A stretch of 64,000 nt of DNA, taken from NCBI GenBank assembly GCA_030828385.1, contig JAURCS010000002.1:61338-125337 (forward strand), read 5' to 3'. Made by a program: the position numbers and the translations under genes. The DNA comes from Gammaproteobacteria bacterium. Lineage in GTDB: Bacteria; Pseudomonadota; Gammaproteobacteria; Pseudomonadales; Pseudohongiellaceae. The notes beneath the pieces were generated by a model, which saw nothing but the letters and a program-made list of their open reading frames with translations, was not told the DNA's origin and did not search any database. This document shows positions 9,232-18,435 of the stretch, piece by piece. Every line of letters begins with the position of its first letter. Position 1 is the first letter of the stretch.

Positions 9232-11670
9232 TTAAAATGACATATTGGCCGTTATACCAAACTCTCTGGAACGTCCGATCACAGAAAAGTCATAACCCCA
9301 TACATTACGGGTATCGAAGCCACCGTTAATATACTGCTCATCTCCAAGGTTATTACCCCACAGACTTAGCTCCCAGTTGCCTTCCTGAGGCGTATAGGTA
9401 GCACGGGCATTCAGGATGCCATAGGACGGCTCCAGAATAATATTTCCATTGGCATCTACACGGGTACGCTGAAAAGCAGAATCACGGGCATACTCGCCCA
9501 TCCAGCCATACTTTCCTGAAAGCGACAAGGTCGCCCCGCTATTCATGTGTACATCGTAAACCGCACCCAGAGAAAAGCTTTCATCTGGTGCATAGGCAAA
9601 TGGAGAATTGGGAGAAATCCCATTTATTCCATCAAATACACCACGCTCAATATAGGCAGTATCGATCAAACCAATATTCAGCGTCATAACAAGATCGTCT
9701 ATTGGCATATAGGTAATATCGAACTCAAAGCCCGAAGCCTCCCCTTTACCGGAACTGGTGGGATAGGGGAAAGGCAGCGAAGAACCGGGGTTATCCGGGT
9801 CAGGCGGTAACTGCTGGACGCGCATCCCTTCCCAGTCAGAATCGAAGTAAGTCGCGTTAAAACGCAGAGTGCCATCGAGCCAGTCTGAACGCATACCTAT
9901 TTCCCAGGTGGTTACAATTTCAGGATCCAGAATCACCTGACCAACATTGTTTACATTGGTTACACCGCCGGAAGTAAAACCTTCTCCCCAGTTGGCGTAG
10001 ACCATCAAATCCTCAGTATGCTGATAGGTCACCGCAAACTTGTTGGTAGTGATGCTGCCAAGATCTGCATCTTCGGCCACTGAGACCACAGTTCCAGCAA
10101 ATGAGTTTCCTGTTGGCGCAATTTTAGGATCACTGGTTCTGAAGGCGCCGGTAGGCGTATAGGTCGTGGCACGACCATCGTCATTGGTAATACGTATACC
10201 AACCGTTGCTTCCAGTTTTTCGGTGAATGAATAGGTGAACTCACCAAACCAGGCAGAGTCCTCGTCCTCATTGCCAACCAGATCGTCAGCAGTAATAAGA
10301 ACAATAGGAAAATAGCTGCTCAGAGCCGCATCACCGATGGTCGCACCGTAACTACGAACATAGCCCAGGGCCGCACCATTTAAAGGAGGATCCAGAGGCC
10401 CGGTGTTTGGCTGGGCAAAATCCCATAATCCCCAACGATAAAAGCGGTTTTTATTTTCCTGATCCAGAGAGTAATAACCCACCAGATAATTGGCCCGGTC
10501 ATCAAACAGGGAACCGGTGAATTGAAACTCCATGGTGGTATTTTTATCCTGGTCACGAATATCATCGGTAGTAATGATGAAATCTGATCCATCAAAATCC
10601 ACTACCTGTCGTCTGTCCAGCTCCCAGCTGGAGAGAATGGCTTTAACATTAAAGGCTTCATTTATGCCCCAATCCAGAGTCATGGTGTAGTAGGTCAGAT
10701 CGGTTTTAATGCCATCTTCAGGGCCGTCAGATTTAGACTGCCATTCCCCCACTTCACCACCGGGGAAACCGGGTTCATGGGTAAGCGGCCCAAAACGATT
10801 GGTCACTGTTTGTACCGGAGGATCCGGAAAGGCAGGATCAATTGCTCGTGCCACATTCAGGAAATCGGGATTTCCTGCAATAACATTTTGTGCTCTGAAT
10901 CTGACATGATCAGTATTGGTAAAACGTACGATACGCGCATCTGAGCTGGATTTATCTTCATCGTTCATAGTGAAGCGCAAGGAAAAATTATCCGTAGGCT
11001 CCCACAGAATATCACCGCGCAGAATCAGGTCGTCCTGTCCGCCAAAGTCATGACCAAGCGTCAGACCTTCAAGAAAACCATCATTTTGAAAGCTTGAAAT
11101 CATCCATTTCGTTTTCAGGGTTTCACTAATAGGGACATCAAGTGACGCAGTAAAATCCTGGCGATTAAACGAGCCAAAGCCAGCACTGATTCTGCCGCCA
11201 AATTCATCAGCGGGTCTCTGTGTTGTCATATTGATAGCACCGCCATTGGTGTTTCTACCAAATAAGGTACCCTGGGGACCTCTGAGGATTTCAACACGTT
11301 CCATTTGCGTGAAATTGGTTTGCTGAAAACCAAAAGGGCCCTGCCAGACACCATCTATATAAATACCTACCCCTGGCAAACCACGGATAAAGAATGATGA
11401 CTGTCCCTGCCCCAAACCAGGATTCAACACGACATTCGGTACCATAATGCCAAGTTCGCTACCGGTCTGGATATTGGCATTGGTGAGTTCTTCCATTGAA
11501 AATGCCTGCACGGACATTGGCGTTTCCTGAAGATTGGATTCACGGCGCTGCGATGTGACTATGATTTCTTCAAGAGCTGTTTGTGCTTGAACGGGTAAGG
11601 AAGTGAAAAACATTAATGGAACAGTTGCCAAAAATCCTGTTTTTTTCCTAAACGGAACATGCTGACTCAT
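9232..11670 (-). CDS. TonB-dependent receptor 1
   Basis: 812 residues. The signal peptide ends near SLPVQAQ. The plug begins with the TonB-box-like 'ALEEIIVTSQRR', followed by SVQAFSMEELTNANI, the FFIRGLPGVGIYIDGVW loop and VEILRGPQGTLFGRNTNGGAINM. A long beta-barrel follows and ends in the aromatic C-terminus NMSF. It is an outer-membrane receptor for active uptake of a ligand that cannot be inferred; no siderophore, cobalamin or sugar-uptake genes adjoin. The length fits the family. The leader carries a conspicuous imperfect palindrome about 55-90 bases upstream of the start. The nearest upstream gene is DUF6152 (12009), in the same direction but 338 bp away. Confidence 0.94.
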   Translation of the reverse strand: MSQHVPFRKKTGFLATVPLMFFTSLPVQAQTALEEIIVTSQRRESNLQETPMSVQAFSMEELTNANIQTGSELGIMVPNVVLNPGLGQGQSSFFIRGLPGVGIYIDGVWQGPFGFQQTNFTQMERVEILRGPQGTLFGRNTNGGAINMTTQRPADEFGGRISAGFGSFNRQDFTASLDVPISETLKTKWMISSFQNDGFLEGLTLGHDFGGQDDLILRGDILWEPTDNFSLRFTMNDEDKSSSDARIVRFTNTDHVRFRAQNVIAGNPDFLNVARAIDPAFPDPPVQTVTNRFGPLTHEPGFPGGEVGEWQSKSDGPEDGIKTDLTYYTMTLDWGINEAFNVKAILSSWELDRRQVVDFDGSDFIITTDDIRDQDKNTTMEFQFTGSLFDDRANYLVGYYSLDQENKNRFYRWGLWDFAQPNTGPLDPPLNGAALGYVRSYGATIGDAALSSYFPIVLITADDLVGNEDEDSAWFGEFTYSFTEKLEATVGIRITNDDGRATTYTPTGAFRTSDPKIAPTGNSFAGTVVSVAEDADLGSITTNKFAVTYQHTEDLMVYANWGEGFTSGGVTNVNNVGQVILDPEIVTTWEIGMRSDWLDGTLRFNATYFDSDWEGMRVQQLPPDPDNPGSSLPFPYPTSSGKGEASGFEFDITYMPIDDLVMTLNIGLIDTAYIERGVFDGINGISPNSPFAYAPDESFSLGAVYDVHMNSGATLSLSGKYGWMGEYARDSAFQRTRVDANGNIILEPSYGILNARATYTPQEGNWELSLWGNNLGDEQYINGGFDTRNVWGYDFSVIGRSREFGITANMSF

Positions 11671-11723
11671 AATACCCCCCAGTATTTAAACTTTTTGTAA
11701 TTATTTTTTATCTTTATTTGCTT

Positions 11724-11758
11724 ACTTAAAGAAGTATTCCATGTGTACTTTTTTAAGT
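11724..11758. promoter_or_regulatory. Imperfect 35-bp palindrome upstream of TonB receptor 1
   Basis: ACTTAAAGAAGTA (11724-11736) faces TACTTTTTTAAGT (11746-11758), with one mismatch and a 9-base spacer. It sits 54-88 bp upstream of the receptor start in an AT-rich stretch of 338 bp without genes (11671-12008). It could be an operator or an mRNA leader hairpin. It does not match a Fur box as I know it. Confidence 0.4.
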
Positions 11759-12008
11759 TGGCACCTAGTCTCTCATTATAGTAGTACCGAAGTAAACCAA
11801 ATGACCAAAAAAACTCGGAGAGAATACTTTATTAGAAAAAATTTATAATAATCAGTGTATTAGATTATGGCCAACTACATTTCACACATTGATGGCATAA
11901 TGATTCCAATCAGGAATTACCGTTTTAAAGAAGGGATATCTATGAAATAAATATGGCAAGAAATTATAACGAACGTTATATATGATTAACGCTATTGATC
12001 CTGAAACT

Positions 12009-12407
12009 TCACTCCCGAGAGCTTGACCACAGAGACTCGCCGGTTTCTGCTCTGCTTACCGAGGAAGCATTGGCAGTATTACTGCCATCACGGGAGCCAA
12101 AACCTGTGATTCTCAACAAATCCCCCGCTTTAACGGTTTGCGGTGTCATACCGCTACGCACAATCGAATTTACTCCCAGCATTTCAACCGACCAACCCTG
12201 AAGATTCCCCTGCTCATCCTTTACATCCAGATGTAACCAGGCATGCGGATTGGTCCATTCTACCGAGGTGATAGTGCCGGTAATATCAACGGGTCGTCCC
12301 ACATCAAATTCCGCAGAAAACGAATGATGCGAGAAAGCTCCGGCGCTTGTTAAAAGTGACAACATGCCAAAAACTATTGCAAACACCTGTGCTAGTACGA
12401 TTCGCAT
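12009..12407 (-). CDS. DUF6152 exported small protein 1
   Basis: 132 residues. The hydrophobic signal ends around SAGAFS, and HHSF follows directly, so the mature chain probably begins with or close to two His. Family pattern: HHSFSAEFD, then GTITSVEWTNPHAWLHLDV, a GWSVEMLG strand, SGMTPQTVKAGDLLRITGFGSRDG. This matches the uncharacterised DUF6152 family of small periplasmic proteins. It is divergent from a W-G-D secreted protein (12557), and the same pairing recurs at 29640/30123 and as a fusion at 36957. No activity is known; the conserved His pair plus N-P-H suggests metal binding (inference). Confidence 0.88.
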   Translation of the reverse strand: MRIVLAQVFAIVFGMLSLLTSAGAFSHHSFSAEFDVGRPVDITGTITSVEWTNPHAWLHLDVKDEQGNLQGWSVEMLGVNSIVRSGMTPQTVKAGDLLRITGFGSRDGSNTANASSVSRAETGESLWSSSRE

Positions 12408-12556
12408 TTTCCAGACTCCACATTGATTATTATTTTAAACAGCAGAATGTGATCACTCCGCTAACATGATATACACTACGCAGATATAGGCCAATAATAA
12501 ATTTCATAATAAAAATATTAAACATTTAAATCAGCAATTAATCGATAGGGGATCCC
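12408..12556. promoter_or_regulatory. Divergent promoter region between DUF6152 and W-G-D genes
   Basis: The 149-bp AT-rich gap must serve both divergent genes. I saw no clear palindrome, and -35/-10 boxes are not convincing. The two genes are likely co-regulated because they share this gap and the same pair of families is fused elsewhere in the window. Confidence 0.3.
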
Positions 12557-13639
12557 ATGCGACATCGACTCATAATATTAACTATCCTGTTAATGGCAAC
12601 CTCGCCACTTAGTGCCCAGTGGTTTGATTGGAGCAACCCCAACATTCCTCGCACCACAGAAGGCCGTGTGGACATGTCTGCACCGGCTCCGCGAAGCAGC
12701 GACGGTCATGCAGATTTTTCAGGTAAATGGACTCCCACTGATGCCAGTGGCAGCCTGTTTGATCTGGATAACTATCAGGGCTGGGCGCTTGATGTGATGG
12801 CTGAAAATGAAACGACTTTCTTTGTGGATGACCCGCGCTTTAACTGCTTGCCTGATGGCCCGGCATCTTATCTTGCCGGCTCTTCTACGGGCGGTACCCG
12901 ACGCATAGTCCAGACGCCAACATTTATTGCTGTACTAAACCCCGACATGACCTACCGCCAAATCCACCTTGATGGTCGAGAGCCTCTAGAAAACCCTATA
13001 TTGCCAAACTGGCTGGGTTACTCTGCTGCGCACTGGGAAGGCGATACCCTGGTGGTTGTCACCAGTGGCTTTAATGACAAGACCTGGTTGACCCGGGAAG
13101 GGCTTCCACATACAGATCAGTTGCGTATTACAGAACGCTATACAAGGCCGGATTTTGGGCACATGACTCTTGAGATCACTTATGAGGATCCGGGCCTGTT
13201 AAATCAATCGGTGCAAGCGACGGTGAGTCTGGCGCATCAGTCTGATCTGGATTTTCTGGAGAATGTTTGCAACGAATCAGAAACTGCACAGCGCCATTAC
13301 ACTGGTGAGCTAAGTCAGGCAGAGGAAAAAATTGTGGAAGTTCCCCTCGAACTGCTTGAGTCCTATGTAGGGACTTACCAGGGGGTCTGGCTGGGCCGCA
13401 TGATAACCGCAGAGGTTTACCTGGAAAATGGCGAACTTTTTCTGACCCGGTCTCCGCGTTATTCTGATACCGGTGGCAATACTGATTCGGCAACCTCTGT
13501 GCTGATTGCCCAATCGGAAAACGCCTTTGATAGTATCTTTGGTCTGGGATGGATTTTTAATCGCGATGAAAACGGTGAAATCAGTTCTGTGTCCGAAGTT
13601 CATGTGTCAGGCGCCTGGCCTTTTGAACGTGTTCGCTAA
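12557..13639 (+). CDS. Secreted W-G-D family protein with C-terminal beta domain
   Basis: 360 residues. The signal peptide ends near SPLSAQ. The mature N-terminus has 'IPRTTEGRVDMSAPAPRSSDGHADFSGKW', the family's typical opening, and the core motif is HWEGDTLVVVTSGFNDKTWLTREG, followed by QLRITERY and YEDPG. Residues after about 260 form an added domain beginning LLESYVGTYQG with MITAEVYLENGELFLT, which resembles the DUF3471-like beta domain found at the C-end of some serine hydrolases. It is divergent from a DUF6152 gene. It ends just before a strong bidirectional terminator. Function is unknown; a hydrophobic or phenolic ligand could be guessed but nothing in the sequence proves it. Confidence 0.88.
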   Translation: MRHRLIILTILLMATSPLSAQWFDWSNPNIPRTTEGRVDMSAPAPRSSDGHADFSGKWTPTDASGSLFDLDNYQGWALDVMAENETTFFVDDPRFNCLPDGPASYLAGSSTGGTRRIVQTPTFIAVLNPDMTYRQIHLDGREPLENPILPNWLGYSAAHWEGDTLVVVTSGFNDKTWLTREGLPHTDQLRITERYTRPDFGHMTLEITYEDPGLLNQSVQATVSLAHQSDLDFLENVCNESETAQRHYTGELSQAEEKIVEVPLELLESYVGTYQGVWLGRMITAEVYLENGELFLTRSPRYSDTGGNTDSATSVLIAQSENAFDSIFGLGWIFNRDENGEISSVSEVHVSGAWPFERVR

Positions 13640-13677
13640 TTCAGGAATACCTGGTCCATATTGGAAAATTCATGGTT

Positions 13678-13710
13678 AAAAAAAAGGGCAATTTTCATTG
13701 CCCTTTTTTT
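13678..13710. terminator. Bidirectional intrinsic terminator
   Basis: AAAAAAAAGGGCAA (13678-13691) pairs with TTGCCCTTTTTTT (13698-13710) around a 6-base loop. A-run and T-run flank the GC stem, so it can work on both strands; it lies between two convergent genes. Confidence 0.88.
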
Positions 13711-13727
13711 ATCCCCTTTTTATTTTT

Positions 13728-13760
13728 CTTTTATTCATCTTTTATCCATTTTTTATCCAA
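13728..13760. repeat. Three tandem 11-mers (CTTTTATYCAT)
   Basis: CTTTTATTCAT, CTTTTATCCAT and TTTTTATCCAA follow one another at exactly 11-base spacing, just after the terminator and before the convergent gene's stop. They share TTTTATC with the heptamer array at 44896-44958. Confidence 0.7.
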
Positions 13761-13778
13761 CAGGCTCAATTATGCAGT

Positions 13779-14759
13779 CTATTCCCAACCCGTCGTGGCC
13801 ATATAGTCAGCAAAATAACCGATGGCTTCAACTTCATGGATGTTGCCACCCCATATCTTGAATAGATGCACAGCTGGAAGATCATAGGAATCCCTTTCAT
13901 CAATGAACTCAGAATGTCCCGGGACACCAATGGTTTTATAGGGAGAGTTGCCCATAGCCTGACGAAAATGTGACAGAGCAAATACCAGCCCGGTTTCTTC
14001 ATCAGCAATGCTCACCCGCCGCTTATCTATACTATCGATATATTGGTAAATCTGTGTGTTCAGCTGGGCCGCGCAGCCCATTGACGCAAACACCGCAAAA
14101 TCATTAAACGGGTCGTCAGGGATCGGATTTCTGGAAGTCTGATGGCCATTTTCATGACGCACACAATCATCCGCAAAGGGAGCCAGCGCACCATTACTTT
14201 TTTCCAGGGCGTCATAGTAAGCCCTGCCTATAGCAAGCAGGCGCTGGCGAGAATCCCTGTACTCTGGCGGCACTACTGATAACAAAGGCACTCTGGGTTT
14301 AAGCAAATGACTCATGGCGACATCATCTATATCGCGGTTGATCAGATGTTCCGCTTCAACGATTTCATTAGCCTCCAGTTGCAGGCGTAAAGCCACCTGG
14401 ATGAAACGATTTTCCCTGTTTACGCCAGTCTCGAGCCCCTGACTTTCCTGCATCACAACCATGAATCCAATTTGCTGTGACACCGGATCCGGTACATAAA
14501 TCCTGAACTCGGCAGGAAGCGCGGAAGCAGTTTGCCAGAGTCCCTCGCCAGGCTGAATGGGTATCAGGTTTTCCACCATTCTGATTTTACCGGCCAGGGA
14601 CACCCGATCGGGATCATGAGCCACCAAAGCAGTCAGATAGTCATCTGCAATATTGATCAGGCACTGCCTGTCACATTCTTTTTGGGCTGAATGCACAGGC
14701 ATTGCCAAAAGCAGAGTCCATGCGGTCAAAGCCACTGTTACTATTTTCATGCCGGGCAT
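13779..14759 (-). CDS. Secreted protein of unknown function (DUF8021-like)
   Basis: About 326 residues from ATG 14759, chosen for AAGGGA eight bases upstream. The signal peptide ends near MPVHSAQ. The mature part starts with a Cys pair (KECDRQC), then 'YLTALVAHDPDRVSLAGKIRMVENL' and 'GEGLWQTA'. A second half has 'DDCVRHENGHQTSRNP', 'FASMGCAAQLNT', 'VSIADEETGLVFALSHFRQ' and a C-terminal 'LFKIWGGNIHEVEAIGYFA'. This pattern resembles the SnoaL/NTF2-like proteins now grouped as DUF8021, from memory only. It lies alone on its strand, divergent from the MBL gene at 14925. Real gene with good confidence; function unknown. Confidence 0.82.
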   Translation of the reverse strand: MPGMKIVTVALTAWTLLLAMPVHSAQKECDRQCLINIADDYLTALVAHDPDRVSLAGKIRMVENLIPIQPGEGLWQTASALPAEFRIYVPDPVSQQIGFMVVMQESQGLETGVNRENRFIQVALRLQLEANEIVEAEHLINRDIDDVAMSHLLKPRVPLLSVVPPEYRDSRQRLLAIGRAYYDALEKSNGALAPFADDCVRHENGHQTSRNPIPDDPFNDFAVFASMGCAAQLNTQIYQYIDSIDKRRVSIADEETGLVFALSHFRQAMGNSPYKTIGVPGHSEFIDERDSYDLPAVHLFKIWGGNIHEVEAIGYFADYMATTGWE

Positions 14760-14924
14760 CAATGCTTTCCCTTATAAGTAAATTATTGCTGTGTCAGTAT
14801 CATTGAATCACAGTATAGTCGAGAATCAGAAGCAGAAAAAAACCTGGAAAACTTGCTCAATCCTTTTCATCTCACTAAATTAGACAAAGAATTTGCTTAC
14901 TTAATATTGTTCCCCGGAATCCCT

Positions 14925-15992
14925 ATGAAAAAACTGCCATCTTTATTGCCAGTACTTATACTTACTTTTACCTCACTAATTTTCTCGGCATTGCATGCCC
15001 AGGATGAGGAGGCGCCGGCATTTCGATTTGCCAATGAAATCCGTCATATCACCGGCGACCTGTACCGCGCCGGTAATGGTTCCTGGCATGGTATTTTTCT
15101 GGTCACCGATGAAGGTATTATTCTTGCTGATCCCTTAAACCTGGAATTTTCCACCTGGCTGAAAACACAGCTCGATGAGCGTTTTGATGTGCCGGTGCGC
15201 TATGTCATTTATAGCCACAGTCATTTTGATCATGCCCCCGGCGCAGCGGTATTCGCAGATACCGCCACCATTATTGCCCATGAAGGTGTCGCCCTGAATA
15301 TGGACGGACGCTATCCACAAATGCCCGGAGACATGATCGATCGTAATAATAACGGCATGATCGACGAAGAAGACATTATGATCCCAACTACCGCCGATCC
15401 CGGCATCTGCGGCATGTTTCCCGGCTATTTTGAAACCATCGATCTGAACGGTGATGGCGTCGCCACACCAGCTGAATTGCAGGCTGACCTGGTCAGACCG
15501 GATATCTTTTATTCCGAGCGCATGACACTCACCCTGGGGGGCAAAACCGTAGAGTTATTTCATCCGGGCAAAAACCATGGTGATGACATGACCGTGGTCT
15601 ATTTTCCCGAAGAGCGCACGGTATTTGCCACGGACATGATTGCGGATGCACTGGTAAGAGACGATATTCGCTCGCTACCCAGTGCCTGTGGTCCACTGGA
15701 CGGCACCCCCATTGCCGAGTGGATACGCTCCTATGAGGCTGTTGAAGCACTGGATTTTGATATTTTTGCCGGCGGTCACGGTGACTTTTTTAGCCACGAT
15801 GATGTCTCATCAGCGCGGCAATTTTTGCAGGATCTGCACGACGCCGTAAATCAGGCATTGGCTAATGGTTTGTCGCTGGAGCAAATGAAACAGGAAATCC
15901 TGTTACAGCAATATTCCCACTGGGCCTATTACGAGCAATTGCGAGAGAAAAACATCGAAGCGGCCTATCTCAACCTGACCCGCTTCAGGTAG
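14925..15992 (+). CDS. Exported metallo-beta-lactamase-fold hydrolase with two EF-hand-like loops
   Basis: 355 residues from ATG 14925, which opens a clean signal peptide (cleavage near ALHAQ). Metal-site residues are complete: H98-S-H100-F-D102-H103, H218 (KNHGDD), D237 (FATDM) and H285 (GGHGD), so a dinuclear zinc hydrolase is expected. Between the first and second metal motifs sits an insert with two Ca-binding-like loops: D139-R-N-N-N-G-M-I-D-E-E-D150 and D173-L-N-G-D-G-V-A-T-P-A-E184. They match the DxDxDGxIxxxE spacing of EF hands. The insert could bind calcium and gate the active site. Substrate is unknown. Unlike the three module-type MBL proteins of this window it keeps every ligand, so it is probably a different branch. 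Confidence 0.9.
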   Translation: MKKLPSLLPVLILTFTSLIFSALHAQDEEAPAFRFANEIRHITGDLYRAGNGSWHGIFLVTDEGIILADPLNLEFSTWLKTQLDERFDVPVRYVIYSHSHFDHAPGAAVFADTATIIAHEGVALNMDGRYPQMPGDMIDRNNNGMIDEEDIMIPTTADPGICGMFPGYFETIDLNGDGVATPAELQADLVRPDIFYSERMTLTLGGKTVELFHPGKNHGDDMTVVYFPEERTVFATDMIADALVRDDIRSLPSACGPLDGTPIAEWIRSYEAVEALDFDIFAGGHGDFFSHDDVSSARQFLQDLHDAVNQALANGLSLEQMKQEILLQQYSHWAYYEQLREKNIEAAYLNLTRFR

Positions 15993-16398
15993 TATTTTTC
16001 AGGATTTCAGGGCAACCAGGGTTTTTTAACGTGCCATAATCCGCCATGCTTCCGCTTTCGGCCTTGTCCTTGCCTGCAATCCTCCCGGCATTGGCTCCAC
16101 TTTTTCAGAAAATATTCATCTTATTGATTTAAATGAACTTAATTCATTCAAGCCACTTCTTCACCCCCTCCTTTAGACTGGTCATGGCCTTCTTTTTCCT
16201 CCGTAAAAAAGCCGAAAAAGTTTTTTAACAAAGCGTTAACGCAGGTGAAACAGTTACGAACAGTTAATTTCGCCCTTTGACTGGTTTACATCCGCTAGCA
16301 TGCCCTCATAGTAAGTACCCAGGCAACGTCCTGAATGCATCAGATTAGAAATCCGGCATCCCGGTTTCAACCGGTAGACACTTTTAGTGAGATTGAAT
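15993..16398. promoter_or_regulatory. Regulatory region upstream of TonB receptor 2
   Basis: 406 bp without a gene. It carries several symmetric words: AATGAA-cttaa-TTCATT (16132-16148), the perfect palindrome GCGTTAACGC (16233-16242), a direct repeat CAGTTA at 16251 and 16261 (10-bp spacing), and CCGGTT-tc-AACCGG (16361-16374) 25 bp before the start codon. The last could form a hairpin near the ribosome site. I found no conserved cobalamin-riboswitch core. Confidence 0.4.
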
Positions 16399-18435
16399 AT
16401 GAAGTTAACAAAACCACTGGCACTATCCCGATTGGCCTGTTGTATCTGCTCCGCCATAGCCGGCGTTCCGGTCTTTGCCCAGACTGGCTCTCCCACGGCA
16501 CCGGATATAGAAGAGATCGTGGTTTTTGGACGCGCCAGAGACCTGGTAGGCACAGCCGAAGCCGCCAGCGAAGGATCCATCGGTGGTGCTGATCTGATGG
16601 TACGGCCATTATTTAAAACCGCGGAGCTGCTGGAATCCATGCCGGGAATGATCGCTGTACAGCATTCAGGCAGCGGGAAAGCCAACCAGTTTTTTCTTCG
16701 CGGCTTCAACCTCGACCATGGCACTGACTACACCGTATTCGTGGATGGCATGCCCATGAATTTGCGCTCCCACGGCCATGGCCAGGGCTATCTGGACGTT
16801 AACGGCCTGATCCCCGAAACTGTGGAACGCATTGATTACCGCAAGGGGCCCTATCGCGCCGACCTGGGCGATTTTTCCATGGCCGGTGCCTCCTTCATTC
16901 ATACCATTGACTCCCTGGACAACAATTTTCTGTCCATGGAAAGTGGCCAGTATGGATGGCGACGCGTGGCAGGCGGCGCCAGCCAGAATCTCCAAAACGG
17001 CTCTCTGACCCTGGTCGGTGAATACAAACAAAACGATGGCCCCTGGCAAAAAGCAGAGGATCTGAACCATGTTTCCCTGTGGAGTAAATATCTACGTGAT
17101 ACGGATTTTGGTCAATTCATGCTGACGGTTTCCGCTTATGAAGCGGACTGGGATCCCACGGAACAGGTGCCGGAGCGCGCTTTTGGTACAAGCGCCTGTG
17201 CAGATGCATTTTGTGCTCTGGACCCTACTGCAGAGGGCGAAACCTCACGCTGGATTGTCACCAGTGAGCTAACTGGTGATGACTGGGGAGCGACCCTGTA
17301 TGCCCAACATTATGACTGGACCATGTCATCCAATCCCACCTATGACGCACAGATTAACCAGTTCGATAAACGCTGGACCATGGGCGGAAAAATAGAAAAA
17401 ACCCTGATAGAGGAAATGAATTTTCAAATCATCGGGGGTGGCAATTTCCGCTACGATGATGCTAGCCGTATCGGCGTTGAACAAACTGATCGCGGTGTTT
17501 TTGTGGAAGATATTGCGGCGAACTCGATACAGGAAGCTTCCTACGGTGCCTTTGTTGAAGCCACCTGGTATGCCACAGACAGCCTGCGGGTGATTGGGGG
17601 GCTGCGCGGCGATTACTATGATTTCGATGTGAGTGCTTTAAATGGCCTGAGTGTGGCCGGCACAAACTCGGATAATCTGTTCTCCCCCAAAATTGCCCTG
17701 GCCTGGCAGGCCATGGATGACCTTGAGTTGTATGCCAACTGGGGTCGCGGCTTTCACTCCAATGATGCCCGTGGCGTCGTTAACAGGATCGATCCTGTAC
17801 CCGGGCTTTCCCGGGGCGAAGGACGGGAGTTGGGTGCCAGACTGACTCTGGGCGATTTCAATTTCACCTCATCCTACTGGTGGCTGGATCAGGACAGTGA
17901 ACTGATTTTTGTCGGTGACTCCAATTCAGTAGAGCCTAAAGGCGGTTCCGAGCGCGATGGTTATGAGCTGACCATGTTCTGGCAACCACTAAGCTGGCTT
18001 GGTGTAGACGCCGTTTATACCCACAGTAATGCCAACTATGTGAACAATCCTGAAGGCAATTTCGTGGAAGGTGCCGTGGAAGAAGCCGGGCAGATAGGAA
18101 TTTCAGCCAGTCGCGACAACTGGGATCTGGCCCTGCGTGCGCGTTATCTCGGGCCCTATGCCCTCACCGCTGACAACACGCAGCGCTCCGAAGCACTTAC
18201 CACCGTGAGCATTCGCGGTGCCTGGCACTTCAACAAACTTACCGCCTATGCTGAAGTCATCAATTTGCTGGATACGGATAACAAGGAAATCGTTTATTAC
18301 TATCCGGCTTATGTACCGGGTCTGGATCCTGTAGATCAGAGCTCCGAAGATATTGATTGTGCCATTACCAATTGCACCATCAGCCGCGCCACTGTGCCAC
18401 AGAGCTTCCGTATGGGCGTCAGCTACAAGTTTTAA
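16399..18435 (+). CDS. TonB-dependent receptor 2
   Basis: 678 residues from ATG 16399; a GTG at 16387 is in frame but lies in the probable ribosome site. The signal peptide ends near VPVFAQ. A TonB-box-like 'DIEEIVVFGRA' precedes a plug with AELLESMPGMIAVQHSGSG, NQFFLRGFNLDHGTDYTVFVDGMP, a His-rich loop (SHGHGQGY) and ERIDYRKGPYRADLGDFSMAGA. The barrel ends in VSYKF. It transports an unknown ligand across the outer membrane. A Cys-containing loop (residues about 266-276, CADAFC) and a C-terminal CAITNC loop may each be disulfide-bonded. It lies downstream of the EF-hand MBL gene on the same strand, with 406 bp of regulatory-looking DNA in between. Confidence 0.93.
   Translation: MKLTKPLALSRLACCICSAIAGVPVFAQTGSPTAPDIEEIVVFGRARDLVGTAEAASEGSIGGADLMVRPLFKTAELLESMPGMIAVQHSGSGKANQFFLRGFNLDHGTDYTVFVDGMPMNLRSHGHGQGYLDVNGLIPETVERIDYRKGPYRADLGDFSMAGASFIHTIDSLDNNFLSMESGQYGWRRVAGGASQNLQNGSLTLVGEYKQNDGPWQKAEDLNHVSLWSKYLRDTDFGQFMLTVSAYEADWDPTEQVPERAFGTSACADAFCALDPTAEGETSRWIVTSELTGDDWGATLYAQHYDWTMSSNPTYDAQINQFDKRWTMGGKIEKTLIEEMNFQIIGGGNFRYDDASRIGVEQTDRGVFVEDIAANSIQEASYGAFVEATWYATDSLRVIGGLRGDYYDFDVSALNGLSVAGTNSDNLFSPKIALAWQAMDDLELYANWGRGFHSNDARGVVNRIDPVPGLSRGEGRELGARLTLGDFNFTSSYWWLDQDSELIFVGDSNSVEPKGGSERDGYELTMFWQPLSWLGVDAVYTHSNANYVNNPEGNFVEGAVEEAGQIGISASRDNWDLALRARYLGPYALTADNTQRSEALTTVSIRGAWHFNKLTAYAEVINLLDTDNKEIVYYYPAYVPGLDPVDQSSEDIDCAITNCTISRATVPQSFRMGVSYKF

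Noticed and set aside
11745-11775. Second sigma-54 promoter (TTGGCACCTAGTCTC) upstream of TonB receptor 1
   Set aside because: The GC expected ten bases after GG is missing, and the orientation points away from the receptor gene.
16021-16398. Cobalamin riboswitch upstream of TonB receptor 2
   Set aside because: The conserved core words of that riboswitch class are not present; only short palindromes are seen.
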